Shown: positions 11,469 through 21,232 of the stretch, piece after piece | Layout of the letters: every line of letters begins with the position of its first letter | Numbering within the stretch: position 1 is the stretch's first letter | Origin: Brassica napus | Taxonomy: Eukaryota; Streptophyta; Magnoliopsida; Brassicales; Brassicaceae | Reading direction: 5' to 3' | Assembly: GCF_020379485.1 (NCBI RefSeq) | Contig: NC_063448.1 | Location: forward strand, 7,029,726-7,093,725 | DNA length: 64,000 bases | Notes under the pieces: generated by a model | Databases searched by the model: none | The model's input: only the letters and a program-made list of their open reading frames with translations | Told to the model about the DNA's origin: nothing | Program-made: the position numbers and the translations under genes

Positions 11469-14400
11469 CTCCCCCTCAAGCTTGACCATAGGGACTTGGT
11501 CAAGCTTGGAAACCATAAAACATTCCCTCATTAAAAACTTTACTTGGAAAAACCATTTGGGATAAAACCCAAGCAAAGGAAAAAGAGTAGAACACTTCAT
11601 GGCAAGAGGATCAATGACAAAAGAGGTCTATGAGTCCAAGCTTATGATGAATGAACTCACAAACCTTGCTGCTAGCTGCCTTGGTGAATATGTCAGCTAG
11701 TTGATCTTCACTTCTTGTGTAGCATGGAAGAATCACTTGATGTTCCACTACCCGTCTCACCTTGTGGCAGTCCACTTCTATGTGTTTTGTCCTCTCATGA
11801 AAGACTGAGTTGGATGCAATGTGTATTGCTGTCTGGCTGTCACAATGCATAGTCATTGGTGTATTGATCTCAATACCCAAGTCCCTTAGCAGTCTCTTGA
11901 TCCATATAAGCTCACTTGTGAGCTTCCTCATTGATCTGTACTCTGCCTCAGCACTTGAGCAAGACACCACCTTCTGCTTCTTACTCTTCCATGTTACCAG
12001 GTTTCCTCCAATGAAGGTGCAATAGCATGTAGTTGATCTCCTATCAACTATGTCTCCAGCCCAATCAGCATCACAATATCCAACAACTTCAGTACTCTTG
12101 TTACATGCCATCCATACTCTTTGGCCAGGCTCCTCTTTTAGGTACCTTAAGATCCTCTCCACCATATTCCAATGATGCACCTTAGGAGCTCCCATGTGTT
12201 GACTCACTTGATTCACAACAAAACACACATCTGGTCTGGTGATGGTTAGATAGATGAGCTTGCCCACCATTCTTCTATACTTCTTGATATCTCCAAATGG
12301 TGTAGACTCATACTTCCCCTCTCTCAGCACCTTATATCCTTCTTCTAATGGAGTCTTGGCATTTTTACTCCCAAGGTTTTCTGCCTCATTTAAAATATCA
12401 AGTGTGTACTTCCTTTGAGATAAGAATAACCCCTCTTTAGAGCGGCAGATCTCAATCCCAAGGAAGTACTTCAACTCTCCCAAATCTTTGATATCAAAGA
12501 CATTTTTAAGAAAGGTTTTAGTTGAGAGAATACCTTCCTTGTTGCTACCAGTGATGATAATGTCATCCACATAGACTAATATGACCACAATACCTTGCTT
12601 ACTAGTTAATGTGAAGAGGGTTTGATCAGCTTCTGACTTTACAAAGCCTCTTCCATTGAGGGTGGTGCTCAACTTATGGTACCAAGCCCTTGCCTTGGAG
12701 ATTGCTTCAAGCCATAAATTGCCTTCTTTAATATGAGAACATTTCCTGGCTTCACCATGTTCTCAAGACCAGGAGGTGGTCTCATGTAGACTTCATCCTC
12801 CAATTCTCCTTGAAGAAAGGCATTCTTCACATCCATCTGCCATAAATCCCACTCAAGGTTGACAGCAAGAGACAAGAGAATCCTTATAGTGTGAAGCTTG
12901 GCCACTGGTGCAAAAGTGTCTAGATAATCTTCACCATATACTTGAGTATATCCCCTTGCAACGAGTCTTGTCTTCTTTCTTTCTGGTTTTCCATTGGCTC
13001 CATACTTGATAGTGTAGAGAAGCCGGCTTGTCACTGCCTTCTTTCCTTTTGGAAGTTCAGTCTCAAACCATGTATCATTCTTGATCATGGCTCCCATCTC
13101 ATCTCCAACAGATTCTCTCCACTCCTTGTGTTGCATAGCTTCTTCATATGTTCTTGGAATGTATTCCTGATCCAATTCACTGATGAAGACTTGATGCTCT
13201 TCTGGATATTGAGCAAGGGAGCATACTGCACTTATTGGGTGAGCTACAGCTTCAGCATTGAAGTAAACTCTTGTGTTGATCCAGTGTGAAGGTTTCCTGA
13301 TCCTTGTACTCCTTCTCAAAGGTTGTATCTGCTCAAGTTCTGCTTCATTTCCTTCACTTGGCGCCTCTACTTGAGTCTCAGCATCTGATTCTGATGGCAT
13401 CTCATCTTGATCATGAGCTACTGAGTTCTCTTCAGGTTGAGCTTGTGTAGACTGCTCAACATTTCTACTGTCCCCCTCATGATCAGGATGAGTGCTCTCA
13501 ACACTATCAGCTGCAATAGATGGTACATTTTCAGGGACAGGTTCCACCCTTGGTAGAGAAGGCATACTGATTCCCAGGCTCTCCATTACTCTCCTAAGGT
13601 TATTTGCTCTATCTGAGGCTGATTGAGAAAGATCTTTAAGCTCATCCCAACTCTTTCCATCATAATAGCCTCTGGATTCTACAAACTTCACATCCCTTGA
13701 TATCAAGACTCTCCTAGTCTCTAGAAAAAAAACATTTGTAGCCCTTTTGGTGAGGAGAATAGCCAATAAACACTGCCCTGGTGCTTCTATGCGCCAGCTT
13801 ATCTCTTTGCTCTCCTGGAATCAAGACAAAACACAAGCACCCAAACATACGCATATGCCCTATGGATAGTTTAGTTTTGTTCAGTACCTGATATGGAGAT
13901 TGATCTTGAAGGATCCTGGTAGGTATCCTATTGATCAAGTAGCATGCAGTAAGGACAGCATCTCCCCAATAGCTTTTGGGCATGCTTGTATGGAACATCA
14001 TGCTCCTTGCAACCTCCATGAGATGTCTATTTTTCCTCTCAGCTACTCCATTTTGTTGTGGGGTGTATGGACAGCTAGTTTGATGGATCATCCCATATTT
14101 GGCCAAGTGTTGTTTAAAAGCATTGCTTGTGTATTCTCCTCCATTATCTAATCTCAAATTTTTTATCTTGGCATTGAAATGGTTAGATACATAATTTTGA
14201 AAATTTATGAAAGCTTCTAAGACCCTATCTTTAGATTGCATCAGTGTGATCCAAGTATATTTTGATTTTTCATCTATAAAAGTCACAAAATACTTATGAT
14301 GTTCTCTAGATAAACATGGGGCAGTCCATACATCATAGTGAATCAGGTCAAAGCAATTTTCATAAATAATATTTGATCTAGAGAAAACAGATTTGCAATG

Positions 14401-16089
14401 TTTGCCTAAGATACAAGCCTCACAATCACTCTTAAAGGAAATATTAGGCACCATGATGTTTAAAGCTCTAGAATGGGGATGTCCTAATCTAGCATGCCAC
14501 AATACATCTTTAGGGAAATCAGAAATGTTATTTAAAGCATGAGATAAATCGGCAGCAAGCTTAGTATTTTCAAGCAAGTACAAGTCTCACTTGGTGACAC
14601 CTTTGCCAAGCAACCTACTAGTTTCAATATTCTGAAAGTAGACATCATTAGAAGTGAAAGTAACACTGCAATTCAAGTCATTAGTAGCTCTTTTAACTGA
14701 TAACAAGTTTGAGGTGAAGCTAGGCATATAGAAAGCTTTAGAATCTTTGTTAAACAGCCTAAGATCACCTACTCCTTTAATTGGTACTCTTTCACCATTA
14801 TCTATTGTAACATTTCCTAAGGCAGAGACAATGTTTTTAATCAATTTTAAATCACTGATCATGTGGTGACTAGCTCCTGAATCTATAACTAAAGGTTTTG
14901 CCAAATTAAATTTAGTTATAGCATTCAAGGAAGTTCCACAAGCAGTAGCATGTAAAGAGGTACCAAGTAAGTTACCAGAGTTATTCTTAAGGAGCTTGAT
15001 GAGAGCCTCAATATCAGATCTCCTGATGGTCTCATCTTGAGTGTTCCTTAAGGCTGAGCCACTGCTGGAAGCTCCCCCTTTGTTTTCACAAGCTTCGTTG
15101 GTCTGGCGCATGCTGCCTTGTATAGATGGCTCACCAATATCACCAGAGAAGTTTGCTTTGGCATCATTGTAACCTGTCCTGAACTTCTGTGGCTTGGGAT
15201 GGGGATGGAGTATCCAGCACTTGTCCTTTCCATGGCCTTTCTTCTTGCAATGATCACAAATCCACACCTTCTTGTCTTCAGCTTTGTAAGAGCTTTTGTT
15301 TGCTGCTCCATCAGCCTGGTTTGCAAGCACCAGATCTTTCTTTCCTCCTCCAAAGAGACCAACTGAGCCTTGCTCCTTGTGAATCTCAGAGCATACCTCA
15401 TCTAGAGAAGGTATCTCCATATTCCTTAGGATGTGCTTGATGAGGTCACCATAGCTTGGATGGAGGGTAAGCAGCAAAGCAAAGACCTTGTCTTGCTCTC
15501 TCCTTTGATTAAGCACATCAGGATCAATAGTTGCTGGCCTGAGCATCTCAAGTTCAGCCCACAAGGATCTGAACTTCCCAAAATGTTTATCAAAGTCATT
15601 GTCCTCTTGTCTAAGAGTACTGATAGCCCTCTTGACTTCAAAGACTCTACTGATGTTGGAATTGTTTCCATACACCTTCTGAAGTGTATCCCACAGCTCC
15701 TTGGAAGTTTCACAATAGGAGTAACCTTCCTGAAGTGAAGGGTCAAGACTGTGCTGAAGAATGGACAACACCAACTAGTCCTCTTGACATTTCTTCTTGG
15801 CGCCATCATCAGCAACAACAACCTATTTGCCATCCGCTCCTAGGATAGTCTTCTTTTGTGGCATGCCTTCTTCAACAATCTCCCAAAACCCTCTGCCTCC
15901 AAAAGCTGTCTTAGCAAGCTTTGCCCAATGTAGATAGTTAGCTCCTTTAAGAGTAACTGGAATCACCACCATTCTTGAGTTTTCTCCTGAATCCATCAAG
16001 AATCACAAGAACAGAACTGGAAAAATTCAAGAACAGTTCAAGAACAGAGGAGAGAGACTTTAAAGAGAAAAAGAGAAATAAAACCAGAG
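10890..16089 (-). mobile_element. Copia (Ty1-type) retrotransposon, single LTR, decayed
   Basis: The coding order on the minus strand is typical Copia. Gag begins near 15994 and has a CCHC knuckle at ~15240-15280 (C-x2-C-x4-H-x4-C). The protease has a VIDSGAS motif. Integrase (13714-14583) keeps the HHCC and DDE signatures. RT has YVDD (near 12570), and RNase H ends at 11611. Damage includes a TAG in gag near 15777, a stop at the gag/protease junction near 14586, and frameshifts near 13740 and 12670. Only the 3' LTR (10890-11468) is present. On the other side gag starts only ~95 bp from the resumed ankyrin exon, so the 5' LTR and primer site are missing. Non-autonomous and dead. Confidence 0.9.
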
Positions 16090-16497
16090 TTAATCATATG
16101 CACTCTGCTAATCACAGCAACTTACCAAACCTCCCTCCAGCCTCCAGGAGGTGTAACCCAATCAGAGGGTCACGCGGTGATGAAACAGACATTCTTCATC
16201 GTCCTATGGGTTTCCAGCACCATTGGCTTCTGCTGCGCTTTATTCTACACCTATTCTCTCTTACCAGCTAGAGGTTTGTTGACGCTGTGGTTTTTCTATA
16301 TAGGAGCGTCTCTTTGCGTTTCTTACGCGTTAGCAATGGCTGTGATCTCACCGCAGCCTTTAGTGTTTCTTACCGCGTGCTTTGCCTTGTACCTGCTGTT
16401 TCCTCTGTATGTTTTGATGGAAGTTTTCCTAAGGCAATGGCAGAGGCATCAGACGGTAGCACCTGATCCCAAATTGAGCTGGTTTTGGAAAGTTTGA

Positions 16498-17092
16498 TAC
16501 AACATGTGTGGCTTTTTTACTACAGACAACAGGAGAACAGAGGACTCTGAGAATGTAAAAGACGCAACCCTCAAAACATCTGCCCATGTCCCTTGTGACC
16601 TTTTTTTTATTGCAATACTGTTCAGTTTGTAATGAATTGGCTTTACATACTACAGATACATGTAGTTCATTAACAAATGTGGTATATGTCAATGATTCCA
16701 TGCATGTTAAAATATTCACCTTTTACTTTATTAACTAAGTATGGTTCATTACAGGCTCTAATGTCCCTATAACGCCCTACAAACTTTTTGTTGTTGTTGC
16801 TCCTGCAGCTCGAGGGGGATCTGTAATGTTTGATTTGCTCAGCTTTTGCAGGTGTGATCTTCACGCATTTTGCATGGAACCATTTCTCACAAACATTGTG
16901 TACAATCAATTGTGCTGATTCGTAAAAGCGTTGAGTTGACAAAGTAAAAGATGAATATTTTCACATGCATGAAATCATTCCTTACCTTACATATGGATAT
17001 AAAAAATATATAGAAGCCAATTTATTGCAAAACTAAACGTTAATTGTAATTAAAAAATAATAATGAACAAGGAACATGGCATATGTCTTTTT
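16498..17092. repeat. Duplicated 3' flank of ankyrin copy 2, ending in a tail of a lost minus-strand copy
   Basis: This flank is nearly the same as 36229-36858 after copy 4: tacaacatgtgt, ttgtgac, gttcagtttgtaatgaattgg, and the Alfin-like piece. Its last bases, aacaaggaacatggcatatg (17067-17087), equal the 3' flank of the minus-strand copy 5 (36833-36852). The tail-to-tail arrangement was therefore once present here too and was cut off by later insertions. Confidence 0.65.
16790..16905 (-). pseudogene. Alfin-like PHD-finger fragment, copy a
   Basis: On the minus strand this encodes [20 protein letters not shown] and HYRSPSSC, the second half of the PHD finger of the Alfin-like gene at 41677-43108 (there [20 protein letters not shown]). 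It lacks the upstream CxxC pairs and the rest of the gene. It lies in the 3' flank shared by copies 2 and 4, so it was carried by the duplication. Not functional as a PHD finger. Confidence 0.8.
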
Positions 17093-17430
17093 TTTTTTGG
17101 GTGTAAATTAGCCTGGGCATTCGGGTCCTCGGTTCGGGTTCGGGTCGGGTCGTTGCGGGTCTGATGGGGTAATTTGAAATTCTCGGTTCGGGATCGGTTC
17201 GGGTCTTTTCGGGTCCGGGTCGGGTCGGGTCTTAGATAGTTGGACCCAATAGGGTAATTAGAGTTTGTCGATTCGGATTCGGTTCGGTTACGAATCGGAT
17301 TCGGTTTGGGTCTTGTCGGGTCCAACCGAAAAAAATACTTAAAACACACAGAACAAAACTATTTTACCTTCTACACCAATTACACAGTCAGGAATTCAGC
17401 CTACAATGAACGCATCACACACGCTCCTTA
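17093..17430. repeat. GGGTTCGG-rich hAT-like low-complexity sequence
   Basis: From tagcctgggcattcggg (17109) to about 17330 the DNA is degenerate ggtt-cggg/gggtcgggt repeats, like the arms of the hAT-like element at 4527-5203. I could not find a matching right end or target duplication, so its limits are uncertain. The 99-codon open frame across it is a repeat artefact. 17340-17430 shows nothing. Confidence 0.45.
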
Positions 17431-17439
17431 TACTCTCGG

Positions 17440-17543
17440 CAGGGCCGGATCTGGGTTAAGGCCCCAAATCATCAAAAGAAATTTTTTTATATAAATGTTC
17501 TTGAAAAATGTTTAAGGCCTCCATATTCTCAGATTCGGCCCTG
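17440..17543. mobile_element. 104-bp hAT MITE
   Basis: An exact 8-bp duplication actctcgg lies at 17432-17439 and 17544-17551. The inverted ends are CAGGGCCGGATCTGGG and, reversed from the right, CAGGGCCGAATCTGAG (14 of 16 match). No coding capacity. Confidence 0.9.
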
Positions 17544-17575
17544 ACTCTCGGAGTTCTATTTCCATAACCAATAGT

Positions 17576-18476
17576 CAGGGCTTTAGGCACCAAAAGTTAT
17601 CTATTTTCTAGAGGCGCCAAATTGTAAAAGTTCTCTTAGGTCTAGTGGCTTGTGATCTTAGATTCTTAGGCTTGTGATCTTATATTTTTTTCATGCGCCC
17701 GGGCCGGTTCGAACCTATGTTTTCAATTTATTTCCTTTTTTCTCTTTTTTCTTTTTGGTAATAACTAAATCTGATCGATGTTGATTCCTTTTTTACCAAT
17801 CTTAGTTTCCGTTTTTGTATATTGTATTAAATGATTTTCATCTAAAATAGAACAAGTCAACTAGTTTTCTTTTCCAAGTCGATGTCATTTGATTTAGCAA
17901 AAAAATTCATCTTTCCTCCTCTTTCATTTTGATTGGATACAAACAAGTAACAAATTATTTTTGTCTATATTTCTAAAACTAAGAACAAATCTGAAACTTC
18001 TTGTTAATACTCTATATCCCACTCCCTCCTACCTACAACTGAAGGATTCATAATTTTTTTTACAAACTAAACTAATTTCAAAGTAATTGTTACCTTAGGT
18101 TGTATTTACCAGTGTATGCATTTCTCTGTTTTTCAATTACAGTGAAATAAAGTTATTCTAATTACTCATGCATTTTTGTAAAAGTGTTGCTGGCAACAAA
18201 ACAAGAAATCAGTTAAGTAGATAAAAGACAAATTGGTGTAATCTGAAACTAATGGTATATTCCCAAGTAATCTCATGGTAGATGCATATAAACATTTTAG
18301 AATCATCATTTTATCAATATATGGTAGATCAATCTATTAGGGCTCTTGAAATTTCAGCATTAAAAACATTTTGGGATTTTGTTCAGTTTAAAAAAGTAAT
18401 ATTATAAAATTATTTTGTTTGGGGGCATAATTTTTCTATTGCGATTTATGCGCCATAGAACTACGGACCGGCAATG
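17576..18476. mobile_element. Non-autonomous hAT element, 0.9 kb
   Basis: An exact 8-bp duplication ccaatagt lies at 17568-17575 and 18477-18484. The left end is CAGGGCTTTAGGCACC. The right end reversed, CATTGCCGGTCCGTAG, resembles the left end of the MITE at 30060. The interior is AT-rich with no recognisable protein, so it is a deletion derivative. Confidence 0.7.
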
Positions 18477-18484
18477 CCAATAGT

Positions 18485-18675
18485 TTGTAACTTTGTTTCT
18501 AACTTTGGATGGCAGCAAAAACTACATCACATGCACACTCCTAAATTTACTAAAAACAAATACATAGGCACTCAATCTAGACAACGGACCTTCTAATCAT
18601 ACCGAGAAAATGTCACACACAAACATGAAACATATACAAAGAAATTATCAAATCCTGCGCGGGAGCTTTCCCTAG
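18485..18675 (+). mobile_element. Possible Helitron 3' end (plus strand)
   Basis: The sequence cctgcgcggg, a short GC-rich palindrome, is followed 8 bases later by CTAG and then T (18672-18676), as at Helitron 3' ends. No matching 5' end was identified, so the extent upstream is unknown. Confidence 0.35.
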
Positions 18676-18693
18676 TATATATATATATATATA

Positions 18694-20740
18694 CTAGGGT
18701 CGGCCCACCCTATGGGCGGGATATAATTTACTTGTTATTATATGGTTATTTTTTGTATAATTTACATTTGACTTCATGAATACATCACCTAGAATGTTCT
18801 CTCTAGTCATCTAAGTTTTCTACTCTTTGCTTTCTTTCATATGAAAAACAAAAAGTTAGTATAACAAATCTAAGGAACAATAACAACTGAAGATAACACG
18901 TTCACTAATCTCATCTACAATTTTGTGTTTTATTTTAATCAAGATCTGCCAGATTGATGGAATTGATGGAGCATGTACGTAAATTGAAGATTCAATCACT
19001 CCTTGCCTTTTACCTCCTCTATAACCCAGAACTTAGAAATATGTCAACTAACATGCGTATGCCATTCAGTATTAATTTTACTTATTAATTAAGTCGCAAA
19101 CATTGGAAGATTAAACAAAAGACACTGTCTTTTTAAAGCATAACGTCAACAAAGTTTCGGAAAAATAGGACGGTCTTCATGTGGAGAGCTTAAGTAAATA
19201 TTTCTTGCGTGCCTTCTTGAGTGTACTCCCTACTGCTAGAACCAGGTTTTCCTCTGCAGAGCTCTCGGCACAAGTTGGCTGGACAGGTGCTGTCTTTGCA
19301 GCCAAATCTACCTATGTTGATGCCATTGTTTGTGTTATTTTTTAAAATAAAATTATTAGCTTTTCTTAACATCAAAAGGATTTCATGTACCAGATAAATA
19401 GGAATCCAGAGTGAAGAAAGGCTTGCTCCATGACATAAACCAGCAAAAGAAGTAAAAGACCTGAAATCCACAATTGCTTTGGATTTGCGTTATCCAAAAT
19501 ACTTTGCTGTCTTAATGCCAATGAATTTTTTGCAACCACAAGTACTCTTCTGGAAAATTCATGCCAATTTGAAGCCCTAAAAAGAATCAAATAACAAACA
19601 TATAAAAGAAAAACACACAACATCTGACAATGGAAAATGAAAAAGGATGATGATGATCCATGATTTACTCCAATGCTTTAAATGGCTAATCCAAGCTTCA
19701 GTATAGATAATACATTGTGGATATGGTTTTAAACTAATTGTTCTTCATACCTGTTGGAGGAGACCAGGTATAACAATCTGGAGATCGATGTATACATGAC
19801 GAACTCTACAATCATCTAGACAGCCATGATAGTATTTAAACTCTGTAACTTCTCGTGATATCCGATCTTTTCATTATAAATCTTAGGATCATCAGCTTCC
19901 ATTTCTTGAGACTTGATTAGCCACTGGGGACTTGAGTCTTGGCTTACGTCTATTAAACCTTCATCACTTAAGCAATGCATCTAGCTGATGCATATAAATA
20001 GATCCGTGAGCTATGACTATTTAACAAAAAATCATGACAAAATAGTAGAGAAGCAACATAATAAATTCAGATTCTATCATTGAGGGGACATGAAGAGCTA
20101 CCTTTTCATAAAACAGGAGCATGTTGAATCCCATAAGCTCTCCTCTTTACTTGACAGTGCGTGCTCCCCAGAAACACAGAAGAAGCGCCACCACCGTTTG
20201 GGACAACGGCCAGACTTTAATCTAAATCGGAAAAAATGGATATGGAATTTGATTAATCTCCTGAAGCAGTGAGATTTGGTGAAGTATTTATCCCTATTGA
20301 TAGTCTCAGGAATTAGGGATTTGAGATGGAAATTGAGAAAATGGGTCATTAAAGTCGACTTAGTGGCAAAGTTGAACGGAGGAAGTTAATGGAGAGACGT
20401 TATGAAGTGGATTCAATGAGGAACAAAGGCGTTACACTTAGGTTCTGTAGTCGGTCGTGGAAGATAAAGTACAAAGAAGAAGACGACGCTAGAGAACAGA
20501 CAAAGTGTTAGTGGGTCCACTATTTAGTTTGGGTCAAGATTGGGCTTTCCTCCTACTCAAACGAAAAAAACACTGAATATATAAGCCCAACGATTAAAGC
20601 CCAATAGATCTCAGATTAAATGAAGTGATGCGTTTTGGGCGGAAGAGACACGTGTCACGTTCTTCTTGCACAAATTGATGAGCTGGAATCCTAGGTGGAC
20701 ACCCTGGGAGTGATTCAAGGGTCTTCTTTATATATAAAGA
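18694..20740 (-). mobile_element. Putative non-autonomous Helitron
   Basis: On the minus strand it would start TCTTTATATATAAAGAAG after an A (20740) and end with a hairpin GCCCA-TAGGG-TGGGC followed by CGACCCTAG and a T (18694). These are the TC...CTAG ends and A/T target expected for Helitrons. The empty site would be a plain TA run. No Rep/helicase is encoded, but two spliceable exons of an unknown gene lie inside (19391-19797). Boundaries are from pattern only. Confidence 0.55.
19391..19797 (-). other. Spliceable exon pair inside the Helitron, possible captured gene
   Basis: On the minus strand ATG at 19797 opens a 47-nt exon (to 19751) with a GT donor. After an intron ending tttttag, a 186-nt exon (19576-19391) continues in phase and ends at a GT donor. 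The joined product has a basic N-terminus (MYTSISRLLYLV), a segment VLVVAKNSLALRQQSILDNA and a hydrophobic stretch LLLLLLVYVM that could cross a membrane. No family recognised. A third in-frame exon was not found, so it is probably a truncated host-gene fragment. Confidence 0.35.
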
Positions 20741-20819
20741 TATATGTATGTAGAAAATTTTGTGTGTTTCATGAGTTTTATGAGGCTTTCGGAGTTAAAA
20801 GTTGCGAATGATTAGTGAA

Positions 20820-21232
20820 TAAGTTTAATGCCATGCCAACAAGAAAAGACTAGCTGGCATAGAGCCAGACTTACACTGGTATCTTGCAGCCGTTCAGGAT
20901 TATTATAAGGCCTTAATATGTTCGAATCAATTAGAAACCCATCAGGAGATTGCTATGCTTGAATGGATGATTTTATGTGGGTAATTAGCAAAAGAGATTA
21001 ATTGTGGAAATGCTAGTGATTGCAGATCTTTTATGATTATCTTGTTAGGTTCCACTTTCTTTTTGTCTTTAGTTTTTTGCTCTCCACTCCGGTATGAACA
21101 CCATGTGGGAATATAATATGTTTATAAAAGGTTGATGTAGGGTCTTTCTTTATACTCATTCCGCGTGGTGCATGTTTCATTTCCTGCCTTTTGCTCCAAA
21201 GCTCCCTCTTAACACACTCAAGCTCGATACTT
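20820..21232 (+). pseudogene. PPR tail and duplicated ankyrin 5' flank of the second unit
   Basis: Bases 20848-20905 (ctggcatagagccagact, tggtatcttgcagccgttc) repeat the PPR tail at 400-460. Bases 21130-21232 (tcattccgcgtgg, tgctccaaagctccctc, acacactcaagctcgata) repeat the flank of ankyrin copy 1 (6029-6100). This is the left edge of the second duplicated unit, interrupted at 21233 by a LINE. No intact gene. Confidence 0.7.

Larger units (their letters stand above)
9415..16497 (+). pseudogene. Ankyrin/PGG gene copy 2, split by a Copia element
   Basis: Exon 1 (9415-10011) matches copy 4 closely but has TAG at 9997-9999 where copy 4 has a lysine codon (AAG), five codons before the GT donor. 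The intron holds a hAT MITE. Exon 2 begins at 10606 after tttatgcag and runs to 10889, just after GVF of the first PGG helix. There a Copia element (10890-16089) cuts in, and exon 2 resumes at about 16090 and ends with SWFWKV and TGA at 16497. Joined without the insert it would be the sister of copy 4. The nonsense codon and the 5.2-kb insertion each inactivate it. Confidence 0.9.

Noticed and set aside
10890..16089. Standard 5-bp duplication around the first Copia element
   Set aside because: Left flank ends cttctt and the right flank begins ttaatcat; no clean repeat, consistent with loss of the 5' end.
17050..17349. 99-codon minus-strand frame rich in DPTRTR
   Set aside because: Produced by degenerate GGGTTCGG repeats; not protein-like.
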